Under the pieces are notes generated by a model that was not told where the DNA came from, searched no databases, and saw only the letters and a program-made list of their open reading frames with translations. A program made the translations under genes and the position numbers. Shown here piece after piece: positions 1-8,486 of a stretch of DNA of 39,721 bases. Source of the stretch: Actinomycetota bacterium (GTDB lineage: Bacteria; Actinomycetota; Actinomycetes; S36-B12). The DNA is taken from positions 1-39,721 of the forward strand of contig JAFMCH010000011.1 of the NCBI GenBank assembly GCA_017857875.1, in the 5' to 3' direction. Every line of letters begins with the position of its first letter. The stretch's first letter is position 1.

Positions 1-287
1 GCGAGTTCATCGGCGTGACCGACCATGAGGTCGGCCAACCGGTGCATCAAAGCCGAGCGCTGCTCGAAACCCATCCGCGGCCAGGGTCCGCTGTCAAATG
101 CTCGGCGAGCAGCCGAGACGGCTAGATCGGCCTCGGTCACTCCACCGCAGGCGATCATCGCCCACGGCTCACGCAGATAGGGATCAATGTCGGGCATCGT
201 GGTGCCATCGACCGAAGGCATCTCCTGCCCATCGATGATGTGCCCGAAAAACGGCAGTTCGCCCACGTGTGATCCCATGACGGTCAT
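1..287 (-). CDS. Aldehyde dehydrogenase, N-terminal fragment (runs off the window)
   Basis: About 95 residues read on the minus strand and leave the window at position 1. The residues DPYLREPWAMIACGG, then EADLAVSAARRAFDSGPWPR, then HRLADLM..HADELA, are the usual N-terminal part of the NAD(P)-dependent aldehyde dehydrogenase superfamily, which oxidises aldehydes to acids. The catalytic Cys and Glu would lie outside the window, so substrate cannot be judged. There are two possible ATG starts: 285-287, with GAGAGG directly against it, and 276-278, with the same GAGAGG about 9 nt upstream. The second has the better ribosome-binding geometry. The gene is divergent from the antiporter at 558 and from the remnant at 354-548. 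Confidence 0.8.
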   Translation of the reverse strand, partial: MTVMGSHVGELPFFGHIIDGQEMPSVDGTTMPDIDPYLREPWAMIACGGVTEADLAVSAARRAFDSGPWPRMGFEQRSALMHRLADLMVGHADEL

Positions 288-353
288 CCTCTCGCGCGTG
301 TCCCCCTCAGTGGAATACCTCAGCCGGAGTTTCCCGCAGCCTCATGGAATTGA

Positions 354-548
354 CCGGGCACGCATCGGGGCAAACTTGAACTCACCGAGATCTATCAGGA
401 AGTGCTTGAACACCTGTGGTTTGTGTCCGAGCAAGCCGGATCTGATGTAGGGCTGGAAGCAGCTGCCACCGACTACCTCAACACGGTCTTAACCCATCGG
501 CCCAACGAGGCAGCCATGTTGTTCACGTCAGATGACCCCACCCACTAG
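354..548 (+). pseudogene. 3' remnant of a DUF4032-like gene
   Basis: A 64-codon open stretch follows an in-frame TGA at 351-353 and ends at TAG 546-548. It reads GKLELTEIYQEVLEH, then WFVSEQAGSDVG, then DYLNTVLTHRP. From memory this resembles the C-terminus of actinobacterial DUF4032 proteins, whose usual length is several hundred residues. No start codon with a ribosome site is visible, and the upstream DNA is taken by the divergent aldehyde dehydrogenase. The rest of the gene is therefore missing, and this is most simply a truncated relic. The family call rests on a short segment; the coding appearance itself is clearer than the name. Confidence 0.45.
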
Positions 549-557
549 GGTTCGCTC

Positions 558-1760
558 GTGGAAGAAGCAAACCTGGCTATTGAATTGAATTCGCTGCTGA
601 TCATCATGGCCATTGCCGTGACGGTGCCCCTGCTGATTCGGTTCTTACGCCTGCCCATCGCCGAGGTTGTGCTCCTCATCATTGCGGGTGTCATCTTCGG
701 CCCACAGGCGCTCGACCTCATCACGGTTGACGCTGCCATCGACCTAGTGGGGCAATTGGGATTGGGATTTTTGTTCTTCCTGGCCGGTTTTGAACTTGAT
801 CGTCGCGTGTTGCGCGGACAGATCGGTCGAATATCGGCATTGGCGTGGGGGGTCTCGCTGGTGGCGGCCATCCTTGTCTCGGTTGGACTCACCGCTGTAG
901 GCGTCGTTGACGAGACGGTGGGATTCGCGATCGTGCTTACTAGCACCGCCCTGGGCACCTTGCTGCCAGTGTTTCGTGACAATGGCGAACTCACCACACC
1001 TTTCGGGCGACTGTTCATGGGGGCAGGAGCATGGGGCGAATTCGGACCGATCGTTGCAATCTCGCTATTTCTCAGCACCCGCAATGCCTTTGCCGCGGTG
1101 GTGTCGCTTGCCGCATTCGGGCTCATTGCCCTGGTGTTCTCACGGGTTCCTGCAGTGTTCAAGTCCAAGTACCTGCACGAGTACATGGCGGGCAGCGTCA
1201 ACACCTCATCGCAAACGGCAGTGCGTGTCACCGTTCTACTGCTCGTGGCACTGCTTGCACTCGCTGAGGGTTTCGGTCTGGACATAGTGATGGGTGCATT
1301 CATCGGCGGAGTCATCCTTCGCAGATACCTACCTGAAACTGATGAGAGTGTGCTGCAAAGCAAAATTGAAGGCATCGCGTTCGGGCTATTCATCCCAGCG
1401 TTCTTCATACTTTCCGGCGTCGGCCTCGACGTTGCCTCCATCGTCGCCAACCCTTGGCCGATGCTTGCAGTCTTTGCTCTTCTTCTGGTTGTTCGAGGCC
1501 TACCGACGTTCTTTCTTTACCGCGGTGTCCTTCCAGAAGTGCGCGAACGAACACGCTTCACTCTCTATGTCGCAACGGCTTTGCCCATTATCGTCGCTGT
1601 CACCTCTGTTCAGGTCAGCGCGGGCACCATGTCGAGCAATGACGCTGCAGAACTCGTCGCCGCGGGCACACTGTCGGTCATGGTCTTTCCTCTGATCGCC
1701 CAACTATTACGACCGGGCAAAGACCGTCACGCTGAAGAACGCGACCCGGCGACGGCGTAG
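558..1760 (+). CDS. Cation:proton antiporter, CPA2/Kef type, membrane domain only
   Basis: This 400-residue protein is made almost entirely of hydrophobic helices (about 12), as expected for the exchanger domain of CPA2 (Kef/Na+-H+) antiporters of the cytoplasmic membrane. The motif QLGLGFLFFLAGFELDRR at about 66-83 matches the LxxFLxGLELD signature of Kef-type carriers. It ends soon after the last helix with a short charged tail (RPGKDRHAEERD). It therefore lacks the TrkA-N/RCK nucleotide-binding domain of full KefB/KefC, and ligand gating is not expected. The start is GTG 558-560, with AGGG 7 nt upstream overlapping the stop of the DUF4032 remnant. Its 3' end overlaps the convergent rlmB by 34 nt. 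The transported ion cannot be read from the sequence. Confidence 0.9.
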   Translation: MEEANLAIELNSLLIIMAIAVTVPLLIRFLRLPIAEVVLLIIAGVIFGPQALDLITVDAAIDLVGQLGLGFLFFLAGFELDRRVLRGQIGRISALAWGVSLVAAILVSVGLTAVGVVDETVGFAIVLTSTALGTLLPVFRDNGELTTPFGRLFMGAGAWGEFGPIVAISLFLSTRNAFAAVVSLAAFGLIALVFSRVPAVFKSKYLHEYMAGSVNTSSQTAVRVTVLLLVALLALAEGFGLDIVMGAFIGGVILRRYLPETDESVLQSKIEGIAFGLFIPAFFILSGVGLDVASIVANPWPMLAVFALLLVVRGLPTFFLYRGVLPEVRERTRFTLYVATALPIIVAVTSVQVSAGTMSSNDAAELVAAGTLSVMVFPLIAQLLRPGKDRHAEERDPATA

Positions 1761-2695
1761 AGCACAATCCCGGCTGCCACCGAGGCGTTCAAGGATTCTT
1801 GACCAGACTCCATTGGAATCGACACCGTGAAATCGCACGTATCAGCAACAAGTCGACTCAAACCCTGGCCTTCACTGCCGACCACAATCACAAGCGGCCC
1901 CCGCGAAATCTCCGGATCAAGCTCTGCCAACGTCGTCGTTGCCTCCGCGGTCAGGCCCACCGTCATGCAGCCGGACTTTTTCAAGGCAACCAGTGCACGC
2001 GTGAGGTTGGTGGCCCGCGCCACCGACACTCGAGTGAGCGCCCCGGCACTGGTCTTCCACACCGCACCGGTCACGCCAGCTGATCGACGCTCCGGAACGA
2101 TCACGCCGTGCGCCCCGAATGCCGCGGCCGAACGCACGACGGCACCCAGATTGCGTGGATCCGTCACTCCGTCCAGGGCCACGAGTAACGGCGAAGAGTC
2201 AGAGTCAAACGCCTGTGTGAGTAGTTCATCCGGCTCCTTGTAGGCGTAGGGCGGAACCGTCAAGACCAACCCTTGATGCACGCCACCATCAGTCATGCGA
2301 TCAAGCTCCGGGCGGGAGACTTCCAGTAGTGGGAGGCCGGTGTCGGCGGCGATGGAAATCGCTTCACGAACACGGTCGTCGGTATCGACAAATTGCTGCA
2401 CGTACAGAGCCGATGCCGGAATATCGGCGCGCAGCGCCTCGACGACTGGGTTGCGTCCCATCAGAACCTCGCGGGCGTCTTTACGCTTGCGGGCTCCACC
2501 ACTTTGATTTCGTTGGGCCTGCTTGGTGGCCGCACGCGCCTTGCGAGCCGCAGGGTGCGCCGTGCGTTCGGTAGCTTTCGGAGTAGGGCCTTTGCCTTTC
2601 AGAGCCTTTCGCCGTTGCCCCCCCGAGCCCACCTGCATGCCTTTTTTGCTGCCCTCATTGCGCATTGCGCCGCGTCGCTGGGAGTTGCCTGCCAT
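1727..2695 (-). CDS. rlmB: 23S rRNA (guanosine-2'-O-)-methyltransferase RlmB (SpoU/TrmH family)
   Basis: This is a 322-residue SPOUT methyltransferase. Residues 1-75 form a basic Lys/Arg/Ala-rich extension typical of actinobacterial members. A substrate-binding SpoU_sub domain follows (VLMGRNPVVEALRA, about 77-90; GVHQGLVLTVPPYAY). The catalytic SpoU domain carries motif 1 LDGVTDPRNLGAVVRSA (about 174-190, with the conserved Asn and Arg), motif 2 VIVVGSEGQGLS and motif 3 SIPMESGQESLNASVAAG. RlmB 2'-O-methylates G2251 in the P loop of 23S rRNA using SAM. Its ATG lies 3 nt after the cysS stop, so it is the last gene of the carD-ispD-ispF-cysS-rlmB block, the order known in other actinobacteria. 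Confidence 0.95.
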   Translation of the reverse strand: MAGNSQRRGAMRNEGSKKGMQVGSGGQRRKALKGKGPTPKATERTAHPAARKARAATKQAQRNQSGGARKRKDAREVLMGRNPVVEALRADIPASALYVQQFVDTDDRVREAISIAADTGLPLLEVSRPELDRMTDGGVHQGLVLTVPPYAYKEPDELLTQAFDSDSSPLLVALDGVTDPRNLGAVVRSAAAFGAHGVIVPERRSAGVTGAVWKTSAGALTRVSVARATNLTRALVALKKSGCMTVGLTAEATTTLAELDPEISRGPLVIVVGSEGQGLSRLVADTCDFTVSIPMESGQESLNASVAAGIVLYAVAGSRSSA

Positions 2696-2698
2696 GGA

Positions 2699-4090
2699 TT
2701 ACTCGCTTTCCGCGAGCGACCAGCGCACGCCATCAGAAGTGTCAGTGAGCACGATGCCACCGGCGGCCAGTCGATCGCGGATCGCATCGGCGGTCGCGAA
2801 ATCCTTGTTCTCGCGGGCGAGCGTTCGCTCAGCAACGGCAGCCTGTACCAGCACATCCATCGCCTCGCGCATCGCTTGCGCATCAGCTGAGTCGATGTGC
2901 CAGGCAAGCGGATCACAGCCCAGGACGGCCATCATGGCTCGAACCTGGCCTGCTAATTCGCTCGCGCGTTGCAGGTCTCGTTCTTCCAGGCAGGTGTTGC
3001 CAGCCCGCACCGTGTCATGCACCACGGCAAGAGCTTGGGGCACCGCGAGATCGTCATCCATTGCCGCTTCAAATGCGGCAGGTAACGCGCCCATCTCTAC
3101 TGAGTCAACCTGATCAAGTACGCGTCGAATAAACCCTTCGATGCGCTGATAGGCAGCGGCGGATTCCGCGAGTGAAGTGTCGGAGAATTCCAGCATCGAT
3201 CGATAGTGAGCACTGATCAGGTAGTAGCGCAGTTCGACCGGTCGGCAGCGTTGCACAACCTCGCTGACCAGCAGCGAGTTGCCCAGTGACTTACTCATCT
3301 TCTCGCCCGAAGTCGTGACCCAAGCATTGTGCAGCCACCAGCGGGCAAACGGATCCCCCGCCGCTTGGGATTGCGCGAGCTCGTTTTCGTGGTGGGGAAA
3401 GAGCAAATCCAAACCGCCACCGTGAATATCGAAGGTCGGCCCTAGGTAGCGCGTGGCCATCGCGGAACACTCCAGGTGCCAACCCGGGCGCCCCCGACCC
3501 CAGGGCGTATCCCAGGACGGTTCACCAGGTTGCGCGGCCTTCCACAGCGCGAAATCTCGGGGGTTGCGCTTGCCCGTTTCATCACCGTCATCGCCGGTGA
3601 GCATCTGGTCCATGCGCTGTCCGCTGAGCGATCCGTATGCGGCGAAGGAACCCACGTCGAAGTACACGCTGCCTCCGTGTGCGTAGGCGTGGCCACGATC
3701 GATCAGCCGCTCCATCAACTCGATCATCTCCGGTATGTGCCCGGTCGCCCTCGGTTCGTAGGTGGGTGGCGTACAACCCAAGGTGTCATAAGCCCAGGTG
3801 AAGGCGCGCTCATTGCGCATCGCCACCGACCACCATGGTTCATCGAGTTCGATACCGCGGTTGAGGATTTTGTCGTCGATATCGGTGACGTTTCGGATCA
3901 GGGTGACGTCGTATCCACGAGCGGCTAGCCACCGGCTGAGAACATCAAAAACCAAACTTGAGCGCACATGTCCGACGTGGGGTGGGGCCTGCACGGTCGC
4001 CCCACACAAATACATCGACACCCGACCCGGAACGAGGGGTTCGAAGGTGCGCACCTCACGGGAGGCGGTGTCATAGAGGCGAAACGTCAC
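2699..4090 (-). CDS. cysS: Cysteinyl-tRNA synthetase CysS
   Basis: This 463-residue class I aminoacyl-tRNA synthetase charges tRNA-Cys. The N-terminus has [19 protein letters not shown] with zinc ligand Cys29 and the HIGH-type signature HVGH at 38-41. The KMSKS loop is present as [11 protein letters not shown] at about 262-272. Further zinc ligands are plausibly Cys208 (HLECSAM) and His/Glu in [11 protein letters not shown]. The helical C-terminal domain ends with the usual DLRDRL-like region ([17 protein letters not shown]). The length and DALS domain favour CysS over its mycothiol paralogue MshC. The start is GTG at 4088-4090, sharing GTGA with the ispF stop, so the two are translationally coupled. 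Confidence 0.96.
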   Translation of the reverse strand: MTFRLYDTASREVRTFEPLVPGRVSMYLCGATVQAPPHVGHVRSSLVFDVLSRWLAARGYDVTLIRNVTDIDDKILNRGIELDEPWWSVAMRNERAFTWAYDTLGCTPPTYEPRATGHIPEMIELMERLIDRGHAYAHGGSVYFDVGSFAAYGSLSGQRMDQMLTGDDGDETGKRNPRDFALWKAAQPGEPSWDTPWGRGRPGWHLECSAMATRYLGPTFDIHGGGLDLLFPHHENELAQSQAAGDPFARWWLHNAWVTTSGEKMSKSLGNSLLVSEVVQRCRPVELRYYLISAHYRSMLEFSDTSLAESAAAYQRIEGFIRRVLDQVDSVEMGALPAAFEAAMDDDLAVPQALAVVHDTVRAGNTCLEERDLQRASELAGQVRAMMAVLGCDPLAWHIDSADAQAMREAMDVLVQAAVAERTLARENKDFATADAIRDRLAAGGIVLTDTSDGVRWSLAESE

Positions 4091-4611
4091 CCCTGCAGCG
4101 TAGTGAGGGTGCTGCCGTCATCTGCGGGCACGCTCACCAATGCCGTGGCAATGGCCGCCAGGCCTTCACCGCGACCGGTGAGACCTAGCCCATCGGTCGT
4201 TGTGGCTGCCACGCTGACAGGTGCGCCAAGGGCCACTGAAAGCACCTGTTGGGCTTGTAGTCGACGTGGGCCGACCTTGGGGCGATTGCCAATCAGCTGC
4301 ACGGCAACGTTGTGAATGATGAAGCCGGCGCTTCGCACCAGGCGTGCCGTCTCGACCAGGAGGTCGACCCCGCTGGCACCAGCCCACTGAGGTTGATCCG
4401 TGCCAAAGATCGTGCCGAGATCTCCGTGTCCGCTCGCAGATAGCAGCGCATCGCAGCACGCATGCGCGGCCACATCACCATCGGAATGCCCACTTAAACC
4501 CGGGCCCTCGCCTGCCCACTCCAAGCCAGCAACCCACAGCGGTCGAGCCCCATCAGTATCAAATGGGTGCACGTCAACACCAATTCCGGTGCGAAGGTCA
4601 AGCAAGGACAC
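4087..4611 (-). CDS. ispF: 2-C-methyl-D-erythritol 2,4-cyclodiphosphate synthase IspF
   Basis: IspF catalyses the fifth step of the MEP isoprenoid pathway, cyclising CDP-ME 2-phosphate. The zinc motif DVH ([11 protein letters not shown]13 and H15) and the [17 protein letters not shown] block (third ligand H50) are intact. The C-terminal substrate/hydrophobic segment ([20 protein letters not shown]) is also intact. The length of 174 residues from GTG 4609-4611 fits the family. A TTG at 4635 would add eight residues that overlap ispD further and look non-native. The gene overlaps ispD by 14 nt and cysS by 4 nt, which indicates one transcript that makes both MEP enzymes. Confidence 0.94.
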   Translation of the reverse strand: MSLLDLRTGIGVDVHPFDTDGARPLWVAGLEWAGEGPGLSGHSDGDVAAHACCDALLSASGHGDLGTIFGTDQPQWAGASGVDLLVETARLVRSAGFIIHNVAVQLIGNRPKVGPRRLQAQQVLSVALGAPVSVAATTTDGLGLTGRGEGLAAIATALVSVPADDGSTLTTLQG

Positions 4612-5311
4612 CGCGCGCCCGCCGTTGCGCCACAATTGCCTCAGCCAACACCAAATCGAGTGGGCGAGTGATCTTGAATGCCTCTTCGTGACCGAGGACC
4701 GTACTGACGTGAATACCCAAAGCCTCCACTAAGCCGGAATCATCGGTGACATCATCGACATCGGCCGCTGCATGGGCTCGCTGCAGAACGTCACGGCTGA
4801 AGCCCTGTGGCGTTTGGACTGCCCGTAAGAAAGCACGATCAGGGGTCGCCACGACAACACCTTCAGCGTCGACGGCCTTGATGGTGTCGACCATGGGCAA
4901 GACCGGCACCACAGCCGGGCTTCCGGCGATAACGGCGCTAATGACGCGCTCAACGACCTCGGCGGGCACCAAGGGTCGTGCTGCATCGTGCACGAGCACG
5001 GTGGTGACGTCGGCCGGCAGTGCAATGAGGGCACGTGCCACCGATTCTTGCCGAGTATCCCCGCCGGCCACCACGGTGACCGCAGCATCCTCAACGGTGC
5101 CGGCCAATAGTGATCGCACGTGGTCGACCTGGTTTGCCGGGGCCGCCACAATGACGAGATCCACACTGCGCACCCGCGACATGGCACGCACAGAATGGAC
5201 GAGCATGGGCACGCCACCGACGAGACGGAGAGCTTTGGGGGTGCCCGCCCCGAGACGTTCGCCGCGCCCGGCGGCCGGGACACACACCGCGGTGCGCGTG
5301 GCAATGGCCAC
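4598..5311 (-). CDS. ispD: 2-C-methyl-D-erythritol 4-phosphate cytidylyltransferase IspD
   Basis: This 237-residue nucleotidyltransferase transfers CMP to MEP in the MEP isoprenoid pathway. The CTP-binding N-terminal motif is clear: [19 protein letters not shown] (about 11-29) with the conserved Arg and Lys. Further family blocks are [12 protein letters not shown], then VDTIK and RAVQTPQGF. The start is GTG 5309-5311, just 2 nt after the carD stop, with the AGGAGG-like purines supplied by the carD 3' end. The position directly after carD and before ispF matches other actinobacteria (for example Rv3583c-Rv3581c). Confidence 0.95.
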   Translation of the reverse strand: MAIATRTAVCVPAAGRGERLGAGTPKALRLVGGVPMLVHSVRAMSRVRSVDLVIVAAPANQVDHVRSLLAGTVEDAAVTVVAGGDTRQESVARALIALPADVTTVLVHDAARPLVPAEVVERVISAVIAGSPAVVPVLPMVDTIKAVDAEGVVVATPDRAFLRAVQTPQGFSRDVLQRAHAAADVDDVTDDSGLVEALGIHVSTVLGHEEAFKITRPLDLVLAEAIVAQRRARGVLA

Positions 5312-5313
5312 GT

Positions 5314-5796
5314 CTAGGAGGCGAGGACCTCGTCGAGGATGGCCTCAGCCTTGTCCTCGTTGGTCTTCTCCGCCAGAGCCAACTCACTGACCAGAATCTG
5401 CCGGGCCTTAGCCAACATGCGCTTCTCGCCTGCCGATAGGCCGCGCTCACGCTCACGCCGCCACAGGTCGCGAACAACCTCGGCCACCTTGATCACATCG
5501 CCGGAGGCGAGTTTTTCCAGGTTGGCCTTGTAGCGACGCGACCAGTTCGTGGGCTCTTCGGTGTAAGGCTGGCGGAGTACCTCGAATACGCGGTCGAGAC
5601 CCTCAGCATTGACAACATCGCGAACCCCCACCAGGTCGACATTGTCGGCGGGGACTCGAACGGTCAGATCGCCCTGGGCCACACGCAGCACGAGGTACTC
5701 GCGTTCAACACCCTTGATCACGCGAACCTCGACATCTTCGATGAGAGCCGCCCCGTGATGCGGGTAGACGACCGTGTCGCCAACCTTGAAGGTCAT
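5314..5796 (-). CDS. carD: CarD family RNA polymerase-binding transcription regulator
   Basis: This 160-residue protein begins with the CarD/TRCF RNAP-interaction domain, [21 protein letters not shown] (residues 3-23). It continues with a C-terminal helical DNA-binding domain ([21 protein letters not shown], then [16 protein letters not shown]). The conserved Trp (NWSRR) that wedges the upstream edge of the promoter bubble is present. CarD stabilises the open complex and supports rRNA and housekeeping promoters. The ATG at 5794-5796 has a GGAAAGGGG purine tract 8-9 nt upstream. It heads the minus-strand block that includes ispD, ispF, cysS and rlmB. It has no terminator before ispD. Confidence 0.96.
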   Translation of the reverse strand: MTFKVGDTVVYPHHGAALIEDVEVRVIKGVEREYLVLRVAQGDLTVRVPADNVDLVGVRDVVNAEGLDRVFEVLRQPYTEEPTNWSRRYKANLEKLASGDVIKVAEVVRDLWRRERERGLSAGEKRMLAKARQILVSELALAEKTNEDKAEAILDEVLAS

Positions 5797-5970
5797 AAAG
5801 TTTTTCCCCTTTCCAGGACCCCAAGGTTAGCACGGGGCTCAGACCGGACTCGGGGCCTTCACGGCATTCAGCCCTCCGCTAGCATGCAGAGAAGTGTTCG
5901 TACTGCCTTGTCGCCGACGAACCACCATGACCGTTGCCAGCAGTTTTGTGACCCATCGCAGGAGACTTGA

Positions 5971-6516
5971 GTGACCAGGACCGGCACGAGATTCGGTACC
6001 CAGATAGCCTCCGCCGCGCTCGCGATCGGCGCCGTCTTCGCCCTCAGTGGCTGCTACAACGGCTTCGGCGCGACCACCAACGCGCAGAACACCATGAGCA
6101 CCGGCAACGGAGCCCAGGCTCAAGTGGGTGCGATCAAGGTCGAGAATGCCACCCTGGTTCGCGGTGAAGGGACGACGGCAACATTGATCATGACCGTGGT
6201 CAACAACGCCGATGTCGCAGATACGATGACCGATATCGAGATCAACGGCCAAGCCGGCATCATTACCGATGGCACCAGCGCCACGGGCCCGCTGGCCATT
6301 GAGCCAGGAGCCGGTCTCGCCTTCGGCTACGGCAACACCGCCCAAGGGCCGACCCGATGGGTCAACGTGTACACCGTCGACCTTCCCAACAGCGGCTTCG
6401 TGCCCGTGCGAATCTTGTTCGCCAACGCGGGCATCGCCGAGGTCGAAGTACTCACCGTGCCGCCCGAGGGCATCTACGAGGGCATCACGGTCGAACCGCC
6501 CGCGCCGCCTGCCTAA
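5971..6516 (+). CDS. Secreted lipoprotein of unknown function (possible PCuAC/DUF461-like fold)
   Basis: This 181-residue protein has an N-terminal signal peptide ending in the lipobox LSGC (Cys28), so it should be anchored on the outer face of the cytoplasmic membrane. The mature part is a beta-rich domain (VGAIKVENATLVRGEG, TATLIMTVVNNAD) followed by a Pro-rich tail. Small lipoproteins with a PCuAC/DUF461-like core occur beside phoP/phoR in streptomycetes. That match is from memory, and no Met/His copper site is evident. The start GTG 5971 has GGAG 6 nt upstream. Its TAA shares the tetranucleotide CTAA with the stop of convergent regX3. Confidence 0.75.
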   Translation: MTRTGTRFGTQIASAALAIGAVFALSGCYNGFGATTNAQNTMSTGNGAQAQVGAIKVENATLVRGEGTTATLIMTVVNNADVADTMTDIEINGQAGIITDGTSATGPLAIEPGAGLAFGYGNTAQGPTRWVNVYTVDLPNSGFVPVRILFANAGIAEVEVLTVPPEGIYEGITVEPPAPPA

Positions 6517-7193
6517 AGTTCGTATTTGTAACCCAGGCCCCGAACCGTAGTGATGTGCACCGGGTTGGCTGGATCATCTTCGAGTTTGGCTCGCAGGCGC
6601 TTGATGTGGACATCAAGTGTCTTGGTATCTCCGACGTAGTCAGCGCCCCAGACCCTGTCAATGATCTGACCTCGGGTCAGGACCCGCCCGGCGTTACGCA
6701 TAAGCATTTCGAGCAGATCGAACTCTTTCAGTGGCATCGACACGACCATGCCGTGCAAGGTGACGACGTGACGATCGACATCAATGCGAACCGAACCGGC
6801 CTCCACCACGGTGGGCATCAGTTCATCGGGCTCACTCCGCCGACGCATCACCGCACGAATTCGCGCAACGAGTTCACGGGATGAAAAAGGTTTGGTGACA
6901 TAGTCATCAGCCCCGAGTTCTAAGCCCACGACCTTGTCCACCTCGCCGTCTTTGGCCGTCACCATGATGATCGGCACGGTCGACCGCTGACGGATATTTC
7001 GGCACACTTCAGTTCCCGAAAGGCCCGGCAACATCAAATCCAACAGCACCAGGTCCGCTCCGTGACGATCAAACTCAGCGATCGCGGCTAGACCGTCCGC
7101 GGCGATGCCCACCTCATACCCCTCGCGCCGCAGCATGAAAGACAGGGCGTCTGAAAAGGATTCCTCATCCTCAACGACAAGCACTCGGGTCAC
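6513..7193 (-). CDS. regX3: Response regulator RegX3/PhoP (OmpR family), phosphate-responsive
   Basis: This is a 226-residue OmpR/PhoB-family regulator. The receiver domain (1-120) has the acidic pocket (E8, D9), phosphoacceptor D52 in LVLLDLMLPG, the conserved Thr of VTAKD and K101 in VTKPFSS. The C-terminal winged helix (about 130-226) ends with KTLDVHIKRLRAKLEDDP and TTVRGLGYKYEL. Its GTG start overlaps the senX3 stop by 4 nt (GTGA), so sensor and regulator are coupled. Gene order (senX3-regX3 divergent from phoU, near mshA and gpm) matches the Pi-starvation system called SenX3-RegX3 in mycobacteria and PhoR-PhoP in streptomycetes. The GTTCAT repeats upstream of phoU are its likely targets. 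Confidence 0.93.
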   Translation of the reverse strand: MTRVLVVEDEESFSDALSFMLRREGYEVGIAADGLAAIAEFDRHGADLVLLDLMLPGLSGTEVCRNIRQRSTVPIIMVTAKDGEVDKVVGLELGADDYVTKPFSSRELVARIRAVMRRRSEPDELMPTVVEAGSVRIDVDRHVVTLHGMVVSMPLKEFDLLEMLMRNAGRVLTRGQIIDRVWGADYVGDTKTLDVHIKRLRAKLEDDPANPVHITTVRGLGYKYEL

Positions 7194-8329
7194 GTCGGTA
7201 ATTCTCCTTCACTGTGGACGAGTTCGGCGGCTTTCTCGGAAACGGATGCGGTGCTGTCGCGGCCAGAGCGAGGCAAGCGGAGCGTGAACGTAGACCCCAC
7301 GCCGACTTCCGACCACACCTGACATTCACCCCCGTGGATTCGGCACACGTGCTTGACGATCGCTAACCCCAAACCGGTGCCACCGGTGTTGCGTGATCTG
7401 GCTGGGTCGACTCGATAAAACCGCTCAAAGATCCGATCAAGGTCATGCGAGGGAATACCGATGCCCTGATCTTTCACGTCAACCTCGATCAACTCCGTTG
7501 ACCGGCGCACCGTAACCGACACTCGAGTCCGGGCCGACGAGTACGCCAAAGCGTTGTTGATCAGATTTCGCATGGCCATCAACACTTGACTCCGGTCGCC
7601 CAACACGAGCGACCCGGCTTCAATCTGCGCCACGATTTCAATATCTCGAGCTTGCGCAAGCGTAGTGAGTTCCTCGACCGCCTGCGCCACCACATCGGCG
7701 AGATCGATTTCTTGTCGCAGTGCCAATGGATCACTGCTTTCCAACCGCGATAGGTCGATGATGTCGTTGATCAAGTGCGCCAACCGTCGGGATTCTGATT
7801 GCATCCGGTCGGCGAAACGACGCACGGACTCCGCATCGTCAGCGGCACTCAACACCGCCTCGGACAGTAGCGATAGCGCGCCGACCGGTGTCTTAAGCTC
7901 ATGGCTCACGTTGGCAACGAAATCTCGCCGCATCGCGTCTACGCGGCGCTCGTCGGACAGATCGGTCACCAACAACAGCAGCATGTCCTCAGATAGCGCC
8001 GATACCTGCACCCGAAGGTCCAGAAGCCCTCGGCCCAAAGGGGGGCGCCGCACTCGGATCTCGCGTTCACGGGCCTTGCCATCGGCCACAACGGTTCGCA
8101 CAAGGTCGCGCAACGAGGCCGGTGCCAACTGCTCGTGCCGGGTCAACCCGAGAGCCTGGGCATGACCAGACGAATGTAGGACGCCGGAATCTACCGTCAC
8201 CACGAGCGACGCACCGGGCAGCATCGCTAGCGCCCGGATCAACTCGCTGGGCACGGTGGGGGTGCCGCTACTGGCTGGTTCTGGCTCAGCCGAAACCGCT
8301 TTCGCGAAGCGGCGCCGACGCACGATCAT
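7190..8329 (-). CDS. senX3: Sensor histidine kinase SenX3/PhoR-like, without transmembrane segments
   Basis: The 379-residue kinase has a PAS-like region (about 30-125), then the HisKA dimerisation domain with the H-box FVANVSHELKTPVGALS (His143). The HATPase_c domain follows, with N-box NLINNALAYSS, G1 DQGIGIP, the F-box region RIFERFYRVD and G2 GTGLGLAIVKH. This is the SenX3/PhoR arrangement. The N-terminus (MIVRRRRFAKAVSAEPEP) has no hydrophobic segment. An in-frame TAA at 8351-8353, seven codons before the ATG, prevents extension. Mycobacterial SenX3 has two N-terminal membrane helices, so this homologue should be cytosolic or peripheral. A TACGCT box lies 6 nt before the ATG, suggesting a leaderless transcript. 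It is followed by regX3 with a 4-nt overlap. Confidence 0.92.
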   Translation of the reverse strand: MIVRRRRFAKAVSAEPEPASSGTPTVPSELIRALAMLPGASLVVTVDSGVLHSSGHAQALGLTRHEQLAPASLRDLVRTVVADGKAREREIRVRRPPLGRGLLDLRVQVSALSEDMLLLLVTDLSDERRVDAMRRDFVANVSHELKTPVGALSLLSEAVLSAADDAESVRRFADRMQSESRRLAHLINDIIDLSRLESSDPLALRQEIDLADVVAQAVEELTTLAQARDIEIVAQIEAGSLVLGDRSQVLMAMRNLINNALAYSSARTRVSVTVRRSTELIEVDVKDQGIGIPSHDLDRIFERFYRVDPARSRNTGGTGLGLAIVKHVCRIHGGECQVWSEVGVGSTFTLRLPRSGRDSTASVSEKAAELVHSEGELPT

Positions 8330-8341
8330 ACCGTCAGCGTA
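8330..8341 (-). promoter_or_regulatory. Leaderless -10 box for senX3-regX3
   Basis: On the minus strand TACGCT (8336-8341) fits the TANNNT -10 pattern. It is followed by 6 nt and then the senX3 ATG, so transcription would begin at or next to the A of the ATG. No Shine-Dalgarno sequence precedes the start. Confidence 0.5.
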
Positions 8342-8400
8342 GCCGTCAGATTAATTGTCACCTGTCATGCCGGGAGCTGATAGCGAAGCCTTGGCCTAAG

Positions 8401-8454
8401 GTTCATTTAGAGCGGCGGTGCGTTCATCCCGAAGACATCCGCTGTTCATAGACA
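8401..8454 (+). promoter_or_regulatory. PHO-box-like direct repeats upstream of phoU
   Basis: GTTCAT occurs three times on the plus strand, at 8401, 8422 and 8444, spaced 21 and 22 nt. This is two helical-phase 11-nt units each. From 8422 three contiguous 11-mers can be read: GTTCATCCCGA, AGACATCCGCT (weaker) and GTTCATAGACA. Streptomyces PHO boxes are 11-nt direct repeats beginning G(T/G)TCA, and RegX3 sites are similar, so this is the expected RegX3/PhoP binding region. It lies between divergent senX3 and phoU, 33 nt before the phoU start. Confidence 0.65.
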
Positions 8455-8486
8455 GGGCGCATTGTGCAGTGATGAAAGGGGACCCC

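Noticed and set aside
187-450. Plus-strand ORF near the left edge
   Set aside because: It runs antisense to the aldehyde dehydrogenase start and has no recognisable domain.
545-1450. Long minus-strand ORF opposite the antiporter
   Set aside because: It is Ser/Thr/Arg-rich low-complexity translation in antisense to a clear membrane protein, with no family motif.
5839-6345. Minus-strand Gly-rich ORF opposite the lipoprotein
   Set aside because: The plus strand has a signal peptide, lipobox and ribosome site. The minus reading is a shadow.
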